Positions 22,800-33,144 of a stretch of 64,000 bases of DNA are shown one piece after another; the stretch's first letter is position 1, and each line of letters starts with the position of its first letter. This stretch comes from Eucommia ulmoides (taxonomy: Eukaryota > Streptophyta > Magnoliopsida > Garryales > Eucommiaceae). The stretch covers positions 18,125,577 to 18,189,576 of the forward strand of contig CM028338.1 of NCBI GenBank assembly GCA_016647705.1, given 5' to 3'. The position numbers and the translations under genes were made by a program. The notes beneath the pieces were generated by a model, which had not been told where the DNA came from, did not search any database, and was given only the letters and a program-made list of their open reading frames with translations.

Positions 22800-23612
22800 T
22801 GGTATTCCCTGATCTGCCAACAGTTTTGTGTTGGGATTCATAGGCAAGTCAATCGGTTTAGTTCCTAGCATTCTTGTTCCACTTAACAGATCAATGACAT
22901 ATTTCCTATGAGAAAGGTAAATGCAATGACTTGATCGAGCAACTTCAATACCCAAGAAATACCTTAGTGACCCAAATTTTTGGTTTGAAATTTACTATGC
23001 AATTTTTTTGAGTTCTTGAATACCACTGCGGTTGTCTCAAGTAATAACGATGTCATTCACATATACAATCAACAATATTCTTCCTAGTCCCTATTGTGCT
23101 ATGTCTGTAGAACACTAAATGATTGACTATATAATGCAAAAGACCAAATTTGGTGTCCATGTCATTGAATCTCCCAAACCATGCTCGAGATGACTGCATG
23201 AGACCATAAATGGATTTTTTGATCGATATACCAAACCAGACTCCCCAAGAGCAACAAAGTAAGAGGTTACTCCATATATGCTTCCTTAGTTGGATTGCTA
23301 TTCAAGAAGGCATTCTTGATGTAATGACTAACGAAAGGTAGCAGTAAGAGAAATGAACAAGCGAACAAATGTGAGCTTGGCAATGGGAGAAAAAGTCTCA
23401 GAGCAATCAGGACTCTATACCTGATTATAACCTTTGACAGCTAAGTGAGCTTTGAGTCGATCAATGGTGCCATTCGGATGAACTTTGACCATGTACACCC
23501 ATTTATATCCAACTATCTAAGTAGGTGGAAGAGAGACGAGATCCCAAGTACCATTTTGATGTAAGGCTAGTATTTCCTCTTCCATTGCTGTTGTCCAACT
23601 AGGTTGAGAAAA
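22800..23612 (-). pseudogene. copia A reverse transcriptase, downstream half
   Basis: The - strand translation in mixed frames recalls copia RT: a PSGKTIVG-like WVYTVKVHPDG stretch at about 23560-23470, then a region corresponding to FVYVDDIVIT at about 23060. It is broken by stops. It is the continuation of the reverse transcriptase at 32325-33140, from which it is separated by the inserted palindromic element. Confidence 0.7.
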
Positions 23613-24019
23613 TGTAACGACCCAATACAATTATTATGAAATTTAATACAATTCCAAAGTTGTGGCACGGCCCCAATTTCGTCGACAAATACTGTGGGGG
23701 TTGTGAGTTAAAGTTTAGTAGAATTTTAACTCCTTTAGTAGGCGCATCCAACCAATCCAACAAATAACACTTAGGCATGTAATTTATATAATTGTCACAT
23801 AATACATGATCATAAATATTTCAAAACAATTGCTATAGCATAAATCATAGAAATAATAGAGACGTTAAACACAAATATTAAATGAATTAAGAATTCTACC
23901 TGAAATTTAAAATTGATGATTGATGCCACATAAAAACTATAATTTCTCCAATTTATTTATCTTGTTTTCTTTTTTTTCTTTGCTCCCCTTCATATTCTTT
24001 TCTTTTTTTTCTATTCTTG

Positions 24020-25594
24020 AACGTTTTCAAAACTAGCGCTTAGAAAAGCCCCTGAAAAATTATTTTCTAAATTGAACGGATTTTGAGGGTTTCAAGAGGG
24101 AGGAATGAAAATTTGTTTTTCTCTTCTTCCCGTGCTCTGTTTCCTCTACTTTCAAAAAAGAAGCAAAAAATTCCCGTCTCTTGTGATGGAAGCATCTGAT
24201 TCCCGTCAGAAATTACTCAACTCTAGGAAGATCCTGGTGGATCATAACAAAGGTTAATTTTCTAAGGACACTGTACTACACCACGACGCCTCGCAAGAAC
24301 AGGTAAGGTCTATGATCAAGACACACCTTATATGAGGTCGACTTCTTGTCTAGCTCTTGATTTGGTTTGAAGCCACTATTAGAGACGGACAATGGTATGG
24401 TGACTGGTCGGTTATATTGCATTTAATGCTTTGGAGGTTCAATGTATGTGTCATTTGGTATTTAATGCTTAATCATAACACTTGATTTGATTGACATTTA
24501 ATGCTTTTTAGTGGGACCCAATTGGTTCGGTTTGTCTTATAATCGTTTAGTTACATTTCAAGTAACTTGGTTTCCTGTAAGATATTTTGATCAAAATATC
24601 TAGATACCTTAAATGTAGTCTCCCAAGGTCATTCCAAGCATTAAATGCTTGATGGGAGGTTGATTTGATGGCTCATTAGTGGCTTGGCACCTAGTTTGGG
24701 GGAGTGGTATTTCCCTAAGCAATTTCTTTCTTCTCCTTCTTTGAATCTTAACGGTTGTTCTCGATCGCTCTTCGACAACTTCTTGAGATCTTCCTCCAAG
24801 ATCCTCAAGAACTCATTTTGGAAGGTATTTCGGTCGAATTTCGAGGTGTTTTTGGAATAGAAGGTTTGAGAACTCTCTAGACCCGAGAGAGGAATTTGAG
24901 ACTAGAGAGAGAAAGTTTTGGATCAAGCCCCTAAATTATGAAAACAAACTCCCTATTTATAGGCTTGGGCACCCTGCGCATTGGCCAATGCACTGCCATC
25001 AGCTATTAATGAGCCATCAAATCATCCTCCCATCAAGCCTTTAATGTTTGGAATGACCTTAGGAGACTACATTCAAGGTATCTAGATATTTGGAGTAAAA
25101 TATCTCAAGGAAACTTTCATCCCATTAGAGAGCATTAAATGCCCATAAAATCAATTGTCATTATCAAGCATTAAATGCCAAATGACACGAAACCGAACTC
25201 CAAAAACTCAAATCAAACCTCTAATTTACTGACTGCTAACCACTAACTGCTAACAACTGACTTTACATTTCTGCAATAGTCTAAATCACAGCACGGCACT
25301 AAGTTCTCAGGCTCGTGGACTGACACCATATATATATACTACACCGTCGAGACCGTTGTCGCTAAAAATTCGGAATAAAGGGAGGACCTCTATTCCTTCG
25401 GGGATATGTGTGCACCTTCTTTAGAAACGTTTCCGTTTTTTTTAGTTACGAGTAGGACCGACACATATACTATATATTTTCCTCTCTTTTTTTTTTCTTG
25501 GGGGGGGGAGCTAATAACCTAAACATAAGCACTAAATTTGCTTTAGCAAGTGAGTTCGGTTGGAGTGTTCTTGACAAAATCAAAGGTATTAACC
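24020..25594. mobile_element. LTR-type insertion within the left palindrome arm
   Basis: It interrupts the inverted-repeat arm between 24019 and 25595. Internally, 24300-24700 is inverted at about 24960-25230 (for example GCATTTAATGCTT-like runs and AAATATCTAGATACCTT). Its right part, with ATTCCTTCGGGGATATGTGT near 25395, is the same sequence family as 58310-58340 in the Tat-like LTR. A segment near 24300 recurs at 52030. It looks like LTR material from one gypsy family, partly duplicated in inverted orientation. Confidence 0.55.
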
Positions 25595-25694
25595 ATTTAA
25601 TTTCTTCTTTGCCCGACCCTTGCTCTCCTAATCTCTATATCCAGCTATATTATTATATAATCATTCATTAAGTACTTCCTAATTTGTATGTATA

Positions 25695-27479
25695 CTAGCG
25701 CATAACCCGTGTCTTCAGGCACGAACTAAAAAATGATACCTTAATTTTGAAGGGGAAAAAAAAAAAAAAACTTCTAATTAAAATTGGAATAACTTTAGCA
25801 ACATATTTTAGAGGGAAAAAGTAAATTGTACAAAAATATAAAAAATCTAAAAAAAGAACAAAACAATGCTGACAAAATAATTGTTTTACGCACTTAGATT
25901 CACAATTTATATCAACTTAGATCCAAATTTCAATTCTACTTTATATATGCAAATGCACATTTAAAAAATAATAATAAATACAATTATACAATGACAATCA
26001 ACGACAAATTATATCCAAAAAAAGAACTTCATTTGAAAATATCAACACAATCACTTAAACCATTTCTCATGCCTTCTTAATCCAATATTTGCATTTGCAG
26101 TTCAAACCACAAAATAAGTACATTAGCCATATTCAACATGCTATAAATTGAAAGTAAAAGTGAAAACAAATTGACATTAATACATCATCTATAAAATGAC
26201 ATTCCCAAAAAACTTTATACCATTAGTCTAACAATACCAAATCCACATTATCAACAGAAAACAAAAATCTCCCCAACACTTCAATTTGGGTTACAAAACA
26301 ACTACACCCAAAGAACTGGTGAACTAAACTAAAATAAAAAGTACCACACAATCATTAAAAGATCAATTGGATCTAATTGTGTGCATGTTTGTGAGATAAA
26401 ATTAAGAACTAACTACAACAAACTTACAAAAATCCTAGAACTAAGGAATTGGAAAACTTTGCAGTTGTTGGAAAACTTTGTAGTTGTTTATTGTTTAATA
26501 GAAAAATCATGCTCATTGGCCCTCCTGTAAAGCAGGGCTGAAGCTTCAACCCTGTGTCTATTTACATATTTTTAACTCCTTCACAAAACAGAAAACATGT
26601 TAAGCCTAAATTCACAACAAAATCTTGTTAGAAATTGAACGGAGAGGCAGCTCTTACCAGACAGAGCCCAATTTACCTATTTTACAACATTCAAATCAGG
26701 CGTCGGCAACGGCAATTGAAAAGTTAAATAGAGAGATTACCTTTACATGAGATTGGAATGAACATAAATTGAAATGGAAGGGCAGCGACAACAGCAAAAG
26801 CAACGGGTTTCAGACTTGAAATCGAAATTGAAATAGAAATTGAGGGCAAAAGCAAGGGTTTTGAAATAGAAATTGAAAAACAGAGAAAGAGTTTCGATTT
26901 CAAGGGTTTTGAACCCAAAATTGAGAGAGAGAGACGTACCTGCAGATGGAGAAGGTGGAGGCGGCAGTGGCATGGAAGGAAGAGAATCTAAGAGCGAGAC
27001 GGAGAGGAGAAGCAGGGGATTGAGGATACTTGATTCGATGATGTTGTTCAAGCCTGTGATGAACGATTGACATTCTACTTGTGAAATCAAATCATTCTCA
27101 TATGTGAGAGTTTCTTTTGCATGCTTGATTGTAATGTCCTCTAGGAGATACATGTGATCAACAAAAAGAGTGAGGGAAGAAGCAACATCGATGGAGAGAA
27201 AGATTGAGACAGCTACCTACTGCAACCGATGGAGAGAAGAGCGTGAGCGTGAGAGAGCGAGAACGATGGTAAGGGTTTCAGGAGTGATGGCTGATGAGGG
27301 GGGTTTTGGGTTGGGTTGGGTTGGGGTGGGTGAAGCTGGAGGGCGGCTATGATTACTCTAAACCCTAGGTTATATTAAGCTTATTCTAAGAGTTAATCTG
27401 GACCGTTCTTTATGGGGGGTATAAAGAGCGGCTAAGATTCGCCTAGAGCACTTATGTCCGTCTTGTTTTATTATATAGA
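25695..27479 (-). mobile_element. Helitron (non-autonomous, 1785 bp)
   Basis: On the - strand the element begins TCTATATAATAAAACAAG and ends with a small CGTG...CACG hairpin followed by GGTTATGCGCTAG. This fits the 5' TC and 3' hairpin plus CTRR rules of Helitrons. It sits precisely between A and T with no target duplication, the expected Helitron insertion site. Removing it rejoins the inverted-repeat arm of the host element at a TATA tract. No Rep/helicase is present. A GC-richer interior at 26920-27350 may be captured DNA, source unknown. Confidence 0.75.
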
Positions 27480-29749
27480 TATATATTGTACAAAGCATGA
27501 GTCATTTACCTACTATTCACGTAGGTGACTCAATTTATTCCAACACAAAAAAAATACTTTAGTATTACTTTTAAACTAATTACACAAACACCGCTATAAT
27601 TTATATAATATTATTTTTGAACCCTAAAATTACACTTATAATCCCACAAATTATCAAATATTCCTTCTACCTATTGTAATTCTCATAATATACAAAAATA
27701 ACCCCCCTAAAAGTATTAGGTTATTTTTAAATAAAATTTTGTTTTATAAAATATAAATTTTCAAGATATTACAATTTACCTACCTTAAATAAATTTCATC
27801 CTCGAAATTTTGCTAAAAAAATAATAATTCAGAATTGCATGATCACATTAGTCATACTTGATTCTAGGATCATTTTTCTCTATGTAGAGTCCAATAACTG
27901 AAAGTCCAAAAATCGATAATTAGGCCAAAGACAAAGAAAGAATTTGTATTTCTAATGTTAACAGACTACCCTTAATGCCTTCTTGGAGTTGTGGGGGAGA
28001 GGAAACTCTCTTACGACTGAAGCCTTAGACGTACTCTTCCTCCTTCTTCCGTTGATTCCCGACTCAAGCCACTAATTGTTCTAAGACATATGAATCCTAG
28101 AACAACAGTTCCCTCCGGTTTCTTTCTAGCTTATGTTCATCGCAGTTCCTAGGTTAGAATACCATTAGCATGAGGGTGGTGGTAGAATCACTCATGTTGG
28201 ATGTTACAGCGGAAGAGATGGAGTAGGTAGTTAAGAATATGGACCTAGACAAGGTTAGAAGACTCTTTGGACGAGTTTTTTTTTTAACCATGTTAAAGTA
28301 GTCTATCTTGGCAAGAAATAACTGATTAGTCTTTCTACTGTAAGCCTTATTTATTTTTTGCTTTCCAATTCAAAAAAGAATTAAGAAATACTCGTGAGGA
28401 CAATTCGAGCCATCATCGACAATCCATAACTCACAAAATTCATACTACACGTCGCCACTTTCACATTTGTGGTGGCCTATACTGTATCCAACAAAATACA
28501 CAATATGGTGCACTTTGGTCTATAACTCCTAACATTGATAACTAACTGCCCAGAGAATCTTATGTTTCGAAATACTTTCCCCGCGCTCTCTGATTAATTT
28601 TTTTTTTTTTATATATATATATAGTTAAATCAACAAATATATATTTTTAAAAGATCATGGTAGTTTCACTTGGATTAGGTCTATCTTGGTGTGACAAGTC
28701 TACGACCTCAATTTCACACTTGGCATTGACATTTCAAGTCCACTGTCGAAATTCTCACAACCAATATTATAATCAAGAGATAGACCTTTGCCTTGTCAAC
28801 TGTCCCGTGAGACAAAAATCATCAATTCTAAATATGAATATTCTAAAATCCCAATTTAAATAATAAGCTCGCAAAAATATTAATAAAATTAAATATCAAC
28901 ACAGGCTTTCAATTGAAGCAAATAAACAATTGCCTTTAATTTAAAATAATAAATGCAAAAATCGTTTAATCCTTTAATTTATATATGTCAACCAAAACAA
29001 ATTCATCACACTATATTGCATGCATCAAAATTGGTATAAAGGAATGTTTGATAATTTGTGGGGGTTATAAGTGTAAATTTTGGGTTTAACAACAATATTA
29101 TATAAAGTATAATATTGAGTCACCCATGTGTATAGCAGGCAAATAACTCATGCTTTGTATATATATATATATATATGAATGATTATATAATAATATAGAT
29201 GAATATAGAGAGATTAAGAGAGCAGGGTCAAACAAAGAGGAAAAAAAGAATAGAAACAAAGAAAAGAAGAGGAAGGGAGCGGAGGAAGAGACAAAAATAA
29301 GATAAATAAATGAGAGAAATGATAGTTTTTATGTAGTGTCAATCATCAATTTTGGATTTCAGGTATAATTCTTAATTCCTTTAATATTTGTGTTTAACCT
29401 CTCTATTATTTCTATGTTTTATGCTATAGTAATTGTTTGGAATATTTATGATCATGTATTATGTGATAATTATATGAATTACATGCCTACGTGTTATTTT
29501 TTGGATTGGTTGGATGCACCTGCCAAAGGGGTTAAAATTTTACTGAGTTTTGGCTCACAACCCCAACAGTATTTGATACAGGGTTGATGAAATTGGGGCT
29601 GCGCCACAGCCGATGAAAGGATATTTGGAATTGTATTAAATTTCATAATAGTTGTTTTTATTGTTTATTTTTGTAAAATTAATTAGATGAATAGATAATT
29701 ATAATTATTGATACTATTGAAAAATTTCTCAGATTTATAAGCAATAAAA
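27480..29749. repeat. centre and right arm of the palindromic element
   Basis: The remaining left arm (27480 to about 27690) and the right arm (about 28840-29695) flank a spacer of roughly 1.1 kb (27700-28830) with no recognised gene. CAAAGCATGAG at 27494 is mirrored as CTCATGCTTTG at 29147. A (TA)n run at about 29159-29176 sits where the Helitron entered the other arm. Confidence 0.65.
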
Positions 29750-29758
29750 TATTTGTTA

Positions 29759-29897
29759 GGGATAAAGACCTTTTTGGTCCCTGAGAAATACCTTAGGTGT
29801 TCAATTGGCCCTTAAGAAATGCAATTCGACAATTTGACCCTTGACATTTCAAAATAGTGTCCAATTGGCCCCTGAGGCAAATTCCGTTAAGTCAACT
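29759..29897. repeat. left terminal inverted repeat of the Pack-MULE
   Basis: It begins GGGATAAAGACCTTTTTGGT and pairs with 32105-32243 over about 140 bp with scattered mismatches. Both contain GTCCAATTGGCCC. Confidence 0.88.
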
Positions 29898-30299
29898 AAC
29901 GGTCAACGTTTCATTAATGGCATTTTAGTTTTTATGTGTACAATGGGATTAATTTTGAAAAGTCATTTAAACTTAAGGGGTCAAAATATATTTTTTTGTC
30001 TTTCTTTCTCAATTGAAAGAACATAATCATTTTTTTTTTTAATTTGGTCTTTCTTTCTCAATTGAATAACAAATTATGGGAACAACAATTTATTTTTTTT
30101 AATTATGGGAATAAAACAACATTTTTTTTTTTGGAAATATAAAAAGGGAATTAAAAACTTCAAGGAATACAAAAGAAATGATATATCCAACCAAAACAAA
30201 TACAAATCTCTATGAAAGAGGAAATAGGAGCAATTCCATTATATTTTAAAAATTTTGTGCTAAAAATAAAGAAGCAGAATATAATCATATATTTTTTTT

Positions 30300-31140
30300 T
30301 CGCTCCCATATTAAAACACAACATCAACACGAAAACGAACATCAATATCAAAACGAACACCGCCGAAATCGAACCTTAGGGTTTCGATTTCGAAATCAAA
30401 ATCGAAGAACACCGCCGTACATCGCCACCAAAACGACGAACACCATCGAAATCGAACCTAGGGGTTTCGATTTCGAAATCGAAATCGAAATAGGGTTTCG
30501 ATTTTAAAATCAAAACAGGAAATCGATTTAGGTTTCAATTCAAAATCGAAATAGGAAATCGATTTCCATTTCGAAATCGAAATCGAAGAACACCGCCGAA
30601 TATCGCCACCAAAACGACGAACACCATCGAAATCGAAATAGGGTTTTGATTTAGGTTTCGATTTCAAAATCGAAACAGGAAATCGATTTCGATTTCGAAA
30701 TCGAAATGGAAATCGAAGAACACCGCTGAACATCGCCACCAAAACGACGAACACCATCGAAATCGAACCTCGAAATCGAAACCCAAATCGAACCACGGTT
30801 TCGATTTCGAAATTGAAGAACACCGCCGAATATCGCCACCAAAACAATGAACACCATCGAAATTGAACCTAGGGGTTTCGATTTCGAAATCGAAATAGGG
30901 TTTCGATTTAGGTTTCGATTCCGAAATCGAAACCCAAATCGAACCACGATTTTGATTTCGAAATCGACGAACACCATCGAAATCGAACCTAGGGGATTCG
31001 ATTTCGAAATCGAAAGCCAAATCAAACCACGGTTTTGATTTCGAAATCAAAGAACACCACCAAACATCGCCACAAAAACGACGAAATCGAAACCCAAATC
31101 GAAACAGAATCGATTTTGAAATCGAAACTCAAATCGAAAC
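30300..31140. repeat. AAATCG-rich higher-order tandem repeat inside the Pack-MULE
   Basis: The block is built from TTTCGATTTCGAAATCGAAA dyads. A longer unit, GAAGAACACCGCCGAA followed by ATCGCCACCAAAACGACGAA, recurs at about 30404, 30584, 30716, 30809 and, degraded, 31049. Because the motif has no stops in several frames, it yields long spurious open frames rich in Phe-Asp-Phe-Glu-Ile on both strands. These should not be called genes. Confidence 0.85.
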
Positions 31141-31517
31141 AGGGTTTCGATCACAGCGCGTTGAAAAACGAAATTTTGAAACTCAAGAGGCAACAAGAAC
31201 ACACCGACACCCACTTCTCAGTTCTCAAAGAGCGCCTAAAAATGACCGAATTCAATCAACAAAAGCTGCTTCATTTCCTCACCATAGCCTTCAGATTCTT
31301 CAGAAACCCCCTGTTTGTTCACAAGCTTTCCCATCATTTCAGGCAGAATCGAGTATTAGGTAATGGCAAAACGCGCAAGAAACGGAGATTGATGTCTGTG
31401 GAGAGGGTAAAAAACACGGTTGAATCTGACGAAAATGGATCAAATGGTGAAGATTTGAGCTCTGATAATTTCATACTGTGGGAGAAGCTGATAGAGGATG
31501 ATCTGGTTTCAATTTAG
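31035..31517 (+). CDS. chimeric ORF: repeat-derived leader plus class A HSF fragment
   Basis: 160 codons from ATG to TAG. The first ~39 come from the AAATCG repeat. From about residue 41 the sequence is heat-stress transcription factor: LKNEILKLKRQQEHTDTHFS, then LKERLKMTEFNQQKLLHFLT and RNPLFVHKL form the HR-A/B coiled coil with the long class A spacing. KTRKKRRLM matches the nuclear-localisation cluster after it, and FILWEKLIEDDL resembles an AHA activation motif. The DNA-binding domain is absent. In intact HSFs this part makes trimers. If expressed, the product could only bind other HSFs, which is speculation; it may equally be an untranslated pseudogene. It is unbroken, which is unusual here. 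Confidence 0.6.
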   Translation: MISKSKNTTKHRHKNDEIETQIETESILKSKLKSKQGFDHSALKNEILKLKRQQEHTDTHFSVLKERLKMTEFNQQKLLHFLTIAFRFFRNPLFVHKLSHHFRQNRVLGNGKTRKKRRLMSVERVKNTVESDENGSNGEDLSSDNFILWEKLIEDDLVSI

Positions 31518-31736
31518 GTTTCGATTTCGATTTCGCAACCTAAACGAAACCGACAGATGTCATGCTGAATTTCGTTTATTCAGACGACAGACAACGTCAT
31601 GCTGAATTTCCCTATTAATGAAGCTCGAAACTCTCATAGAGCAACTGCCTCCTGTGTTGCGTGGAGAAATTGTTAGGGTTTTGATCTTCAGGGAAAACGA
31701 TTTTGGAAATTGAGTGTTTCGATATTCAAGGTTTCG

Positions 31737-31880
31737 ATCCACAACCTCCTCTTCATCCTCGGATTCAACGCCTTTGGCAGCTTCTCGGTGTTTTTCCCCT
31801 CCCTGCTGAGCGCTATTGGAGAAAACAAGGACGGGATCCAGGAGAAACTCCGGCAAGAAGTGAGGGAGATATCCAAGTCG
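31737..31880 (+). pseudogene. CYP74B hydroperoxide lyase fragment captured by the Pack-MULE
   Basis: 48 codons read IHNLLFILGFNAFGSFSVFF, then PSLLSAIGENKDG and IQEKLRQEVREISKS. This matches the I-helix region of CYP74 enzymes, and specifically the GFNAFGGFSxFLP motif of fatty-acid hydroperoxide lyase (CYP74B), which cleaves lipid hydroperoxides to green-leaf aldehydes. CYP74 proteins carry this IHN-type I-helix in place of the usual P450 oxygen-binding motif. The haem-binding Cys loop and everything else is missing, so no enzyme can be made. The fragment is GC-richer than the flanks. Allene oxide synthase (CYP74A) is the main alternative and fits less well. Confidence 0.8.
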
Positions 31881-32104
31881 GTGTGGTGGTGTTGTTTCGT
31901 TCTGTTGTGTGGTGGTGTGGTGAGGGAGAGCAGCGGCGGAAGAAGACCTAAAAAAAACATTAAAGGAAAAAAACATTTTTAGCCCCTTAAGTTTAACAAA
32001 ATATATAAATAGGTCCCATTCTATTAGTAAGAATGAAATGACGCATTTACCCTTGGCCAGATATCATGTGCTTGTCACGTGACTTTTTCCATCCAAAATC
32101 CCCA

Positions 32105-32243
32105 AATTTTACTAACGGAACCCGACCTTAGGGCCAATTGGACACTATTTTGAAATGTCAAGGGCGAAATTGTCAAATTGCATTTCTTAAGAGCCAATTA
32201 GACACCCAAGATATTTCTTAGGAACCAAAAAAGTCTTTATCCC
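32105..32243. repeat. right terminal inverted repeat of the Pack-MULE
   Basis: Reverse complement of the left repeat, ending AAAGTCTTTATCCC before the duplication TATTTGTTA at 32244-32252. Confidence 0.88.
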
Positions 32244-32324
32244 TATTTGTTATTCAGTTTTAGTTTTAATTTTCTTTAAGAGAAATCAAATGGCGGCCCT
32301 GGGAGATCGGTTTGTTACAAAAAG

Positions 32325-33144
32325 GGAGACTAAAACAGAGTTTGGAAGAGAAACAAAGGACAACGAAGCAACAAAGGAAGAGTATGAACAAGCGATAAAA
32401 TGTAACCTCTGGCAACTAAGCGATCATTGAGTCGATCAATGGTGCCATCTAGATGGATTTTGCTAGTGTACACCCATTTACATCCAACTACTTTTTTTGT
32501 GAGAAGAAAGCGAGACGAGGTCCTAATTATCATTTTGATGTAAGGCTAGCATTTCCTCTTCCATTGTTGTTGTCTAACCAGGGTGAGAGAGTGTCTCTGA
32601 AATAGAGTTAGGAAAAGAAACAAAGGAAGAGTATGGACAAACGAACAAATGCGAGCTTGGCAACAGGAGAAAAAGTCTTAAGAGTAATAAGACCGTTTAC
32701 CTGAGTATATAACCTTTGGCAACTAAGTGAGGTTTGAGTCAATCAATGGTGCCATCTGGATGAACTTTGACTGTGCATACTCATTTATATCCAACTATCG
32801 CTTTACCAGACGAAAGCGAGACGAGGTCCCAATTACCATTTTGATGTAAGGCTAGCATTTTTTCTTCCATTGCTGTCGTCCAACCAAGGTAAGAGAGTCT
32901 CCAAAACAAAGTTAGGAAGAGAAACAAAGGACAAAGAAGCGACAAAGGAAGAGTATGAAGTGGAGTATGCATACGAGACAAAATTAGAACAAAGATGGTT
33001 AGTACACGAGCGCTTACCCTTTTGGTCTGCAATGGGCATGTCCAAATTAGAAGTGGATGGATTAATTGGAGACGAATCTAAGGACATAGGGATGATGGGC
33101 GCAACGACGGAAGCTACCTTTTGGTGGCAACAATATACCTGCAA
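32325..33144 (-). pseudogene. copia A reverse transcriptase start, with ~300-bp repeats
   Basis: On the - strand, MEEKMLALHQNGNWDLVSLS and LTKKVVGCKWVYTSKIHLDG, TIDRLNDRLVARGY match the opening of copia reverse transcriptase. The same ~300-bp stretch occurs at 32590-32890, shortened at 32340-32590, and again at 23330-23612. It was therefore triplicated in tandem before the palindromic element entered between copies. Confidence 0.8.

Larger units (their letters stand above)
29759..32243 (+). mobile_element. Pack-MULE carrying HSF and CYP74B gene fragments
   Basis: Terminal inverted repeats of about 140 bp (29759-29897 and 32105-32243) start GGGATAAAGACC / GGGATAAAGACTTTT. They are bounded by a perfect 9-bp duplication TATTTGTTA (29750-29758 and 32244-32252), diagnostic of Mutator-like elements. 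There is no transposase. The 2.2 kb interior holds an AAATCG-rich repeat block (30300-31140), a class A heat-stress factor fragment (31155-31510) and a hydroperoxide lyase fragment (31737-31880). Carrying pieces of two unrelated host genes makes it a Pack-MULE. It lies inside the palindromic element, so it is younger than that element. Confidence 0.9.
23613..32319. mobile_element. palindromic (fold-back) element inserted in copia A
   Basis: It starts TGTAAC at 23613 and ends GTTACA at 32319, and copia A reading resumes directly outside both borders. Only AAAA is shared by the flanks. Without its own insertions it is about 2.8 kb and largely an inverted repeat. The left arm (23630-24019, 25595-25694, 27480-27690) is the reverse complement of the right arm (28840-29695). 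For example, TTATGAAATTTAATACAATT at 23633 pairs with 29620-29650. Whether it is a fold-back DNA transposon or an LTR with an internal palindrome is open. Confidence 0.65.

Noticed and set aside
26743..27153. 136-codon - strand frame in the Helitron
   Set aside because: The first half is mildly protein-like, but the second half is Phe/Asn low-complexity and no family is recognised. Kept only as possible captured DNA.
30458..31050. Several overlapping 120-130-codon - strand frames rich in Phe-Asp-Glu-Ile and Arg-Asn-Arg
   Set aside because: They are translations of the AAATCG dyad repeat in different phases. No conserved domain, and parallel frames have the same bias.
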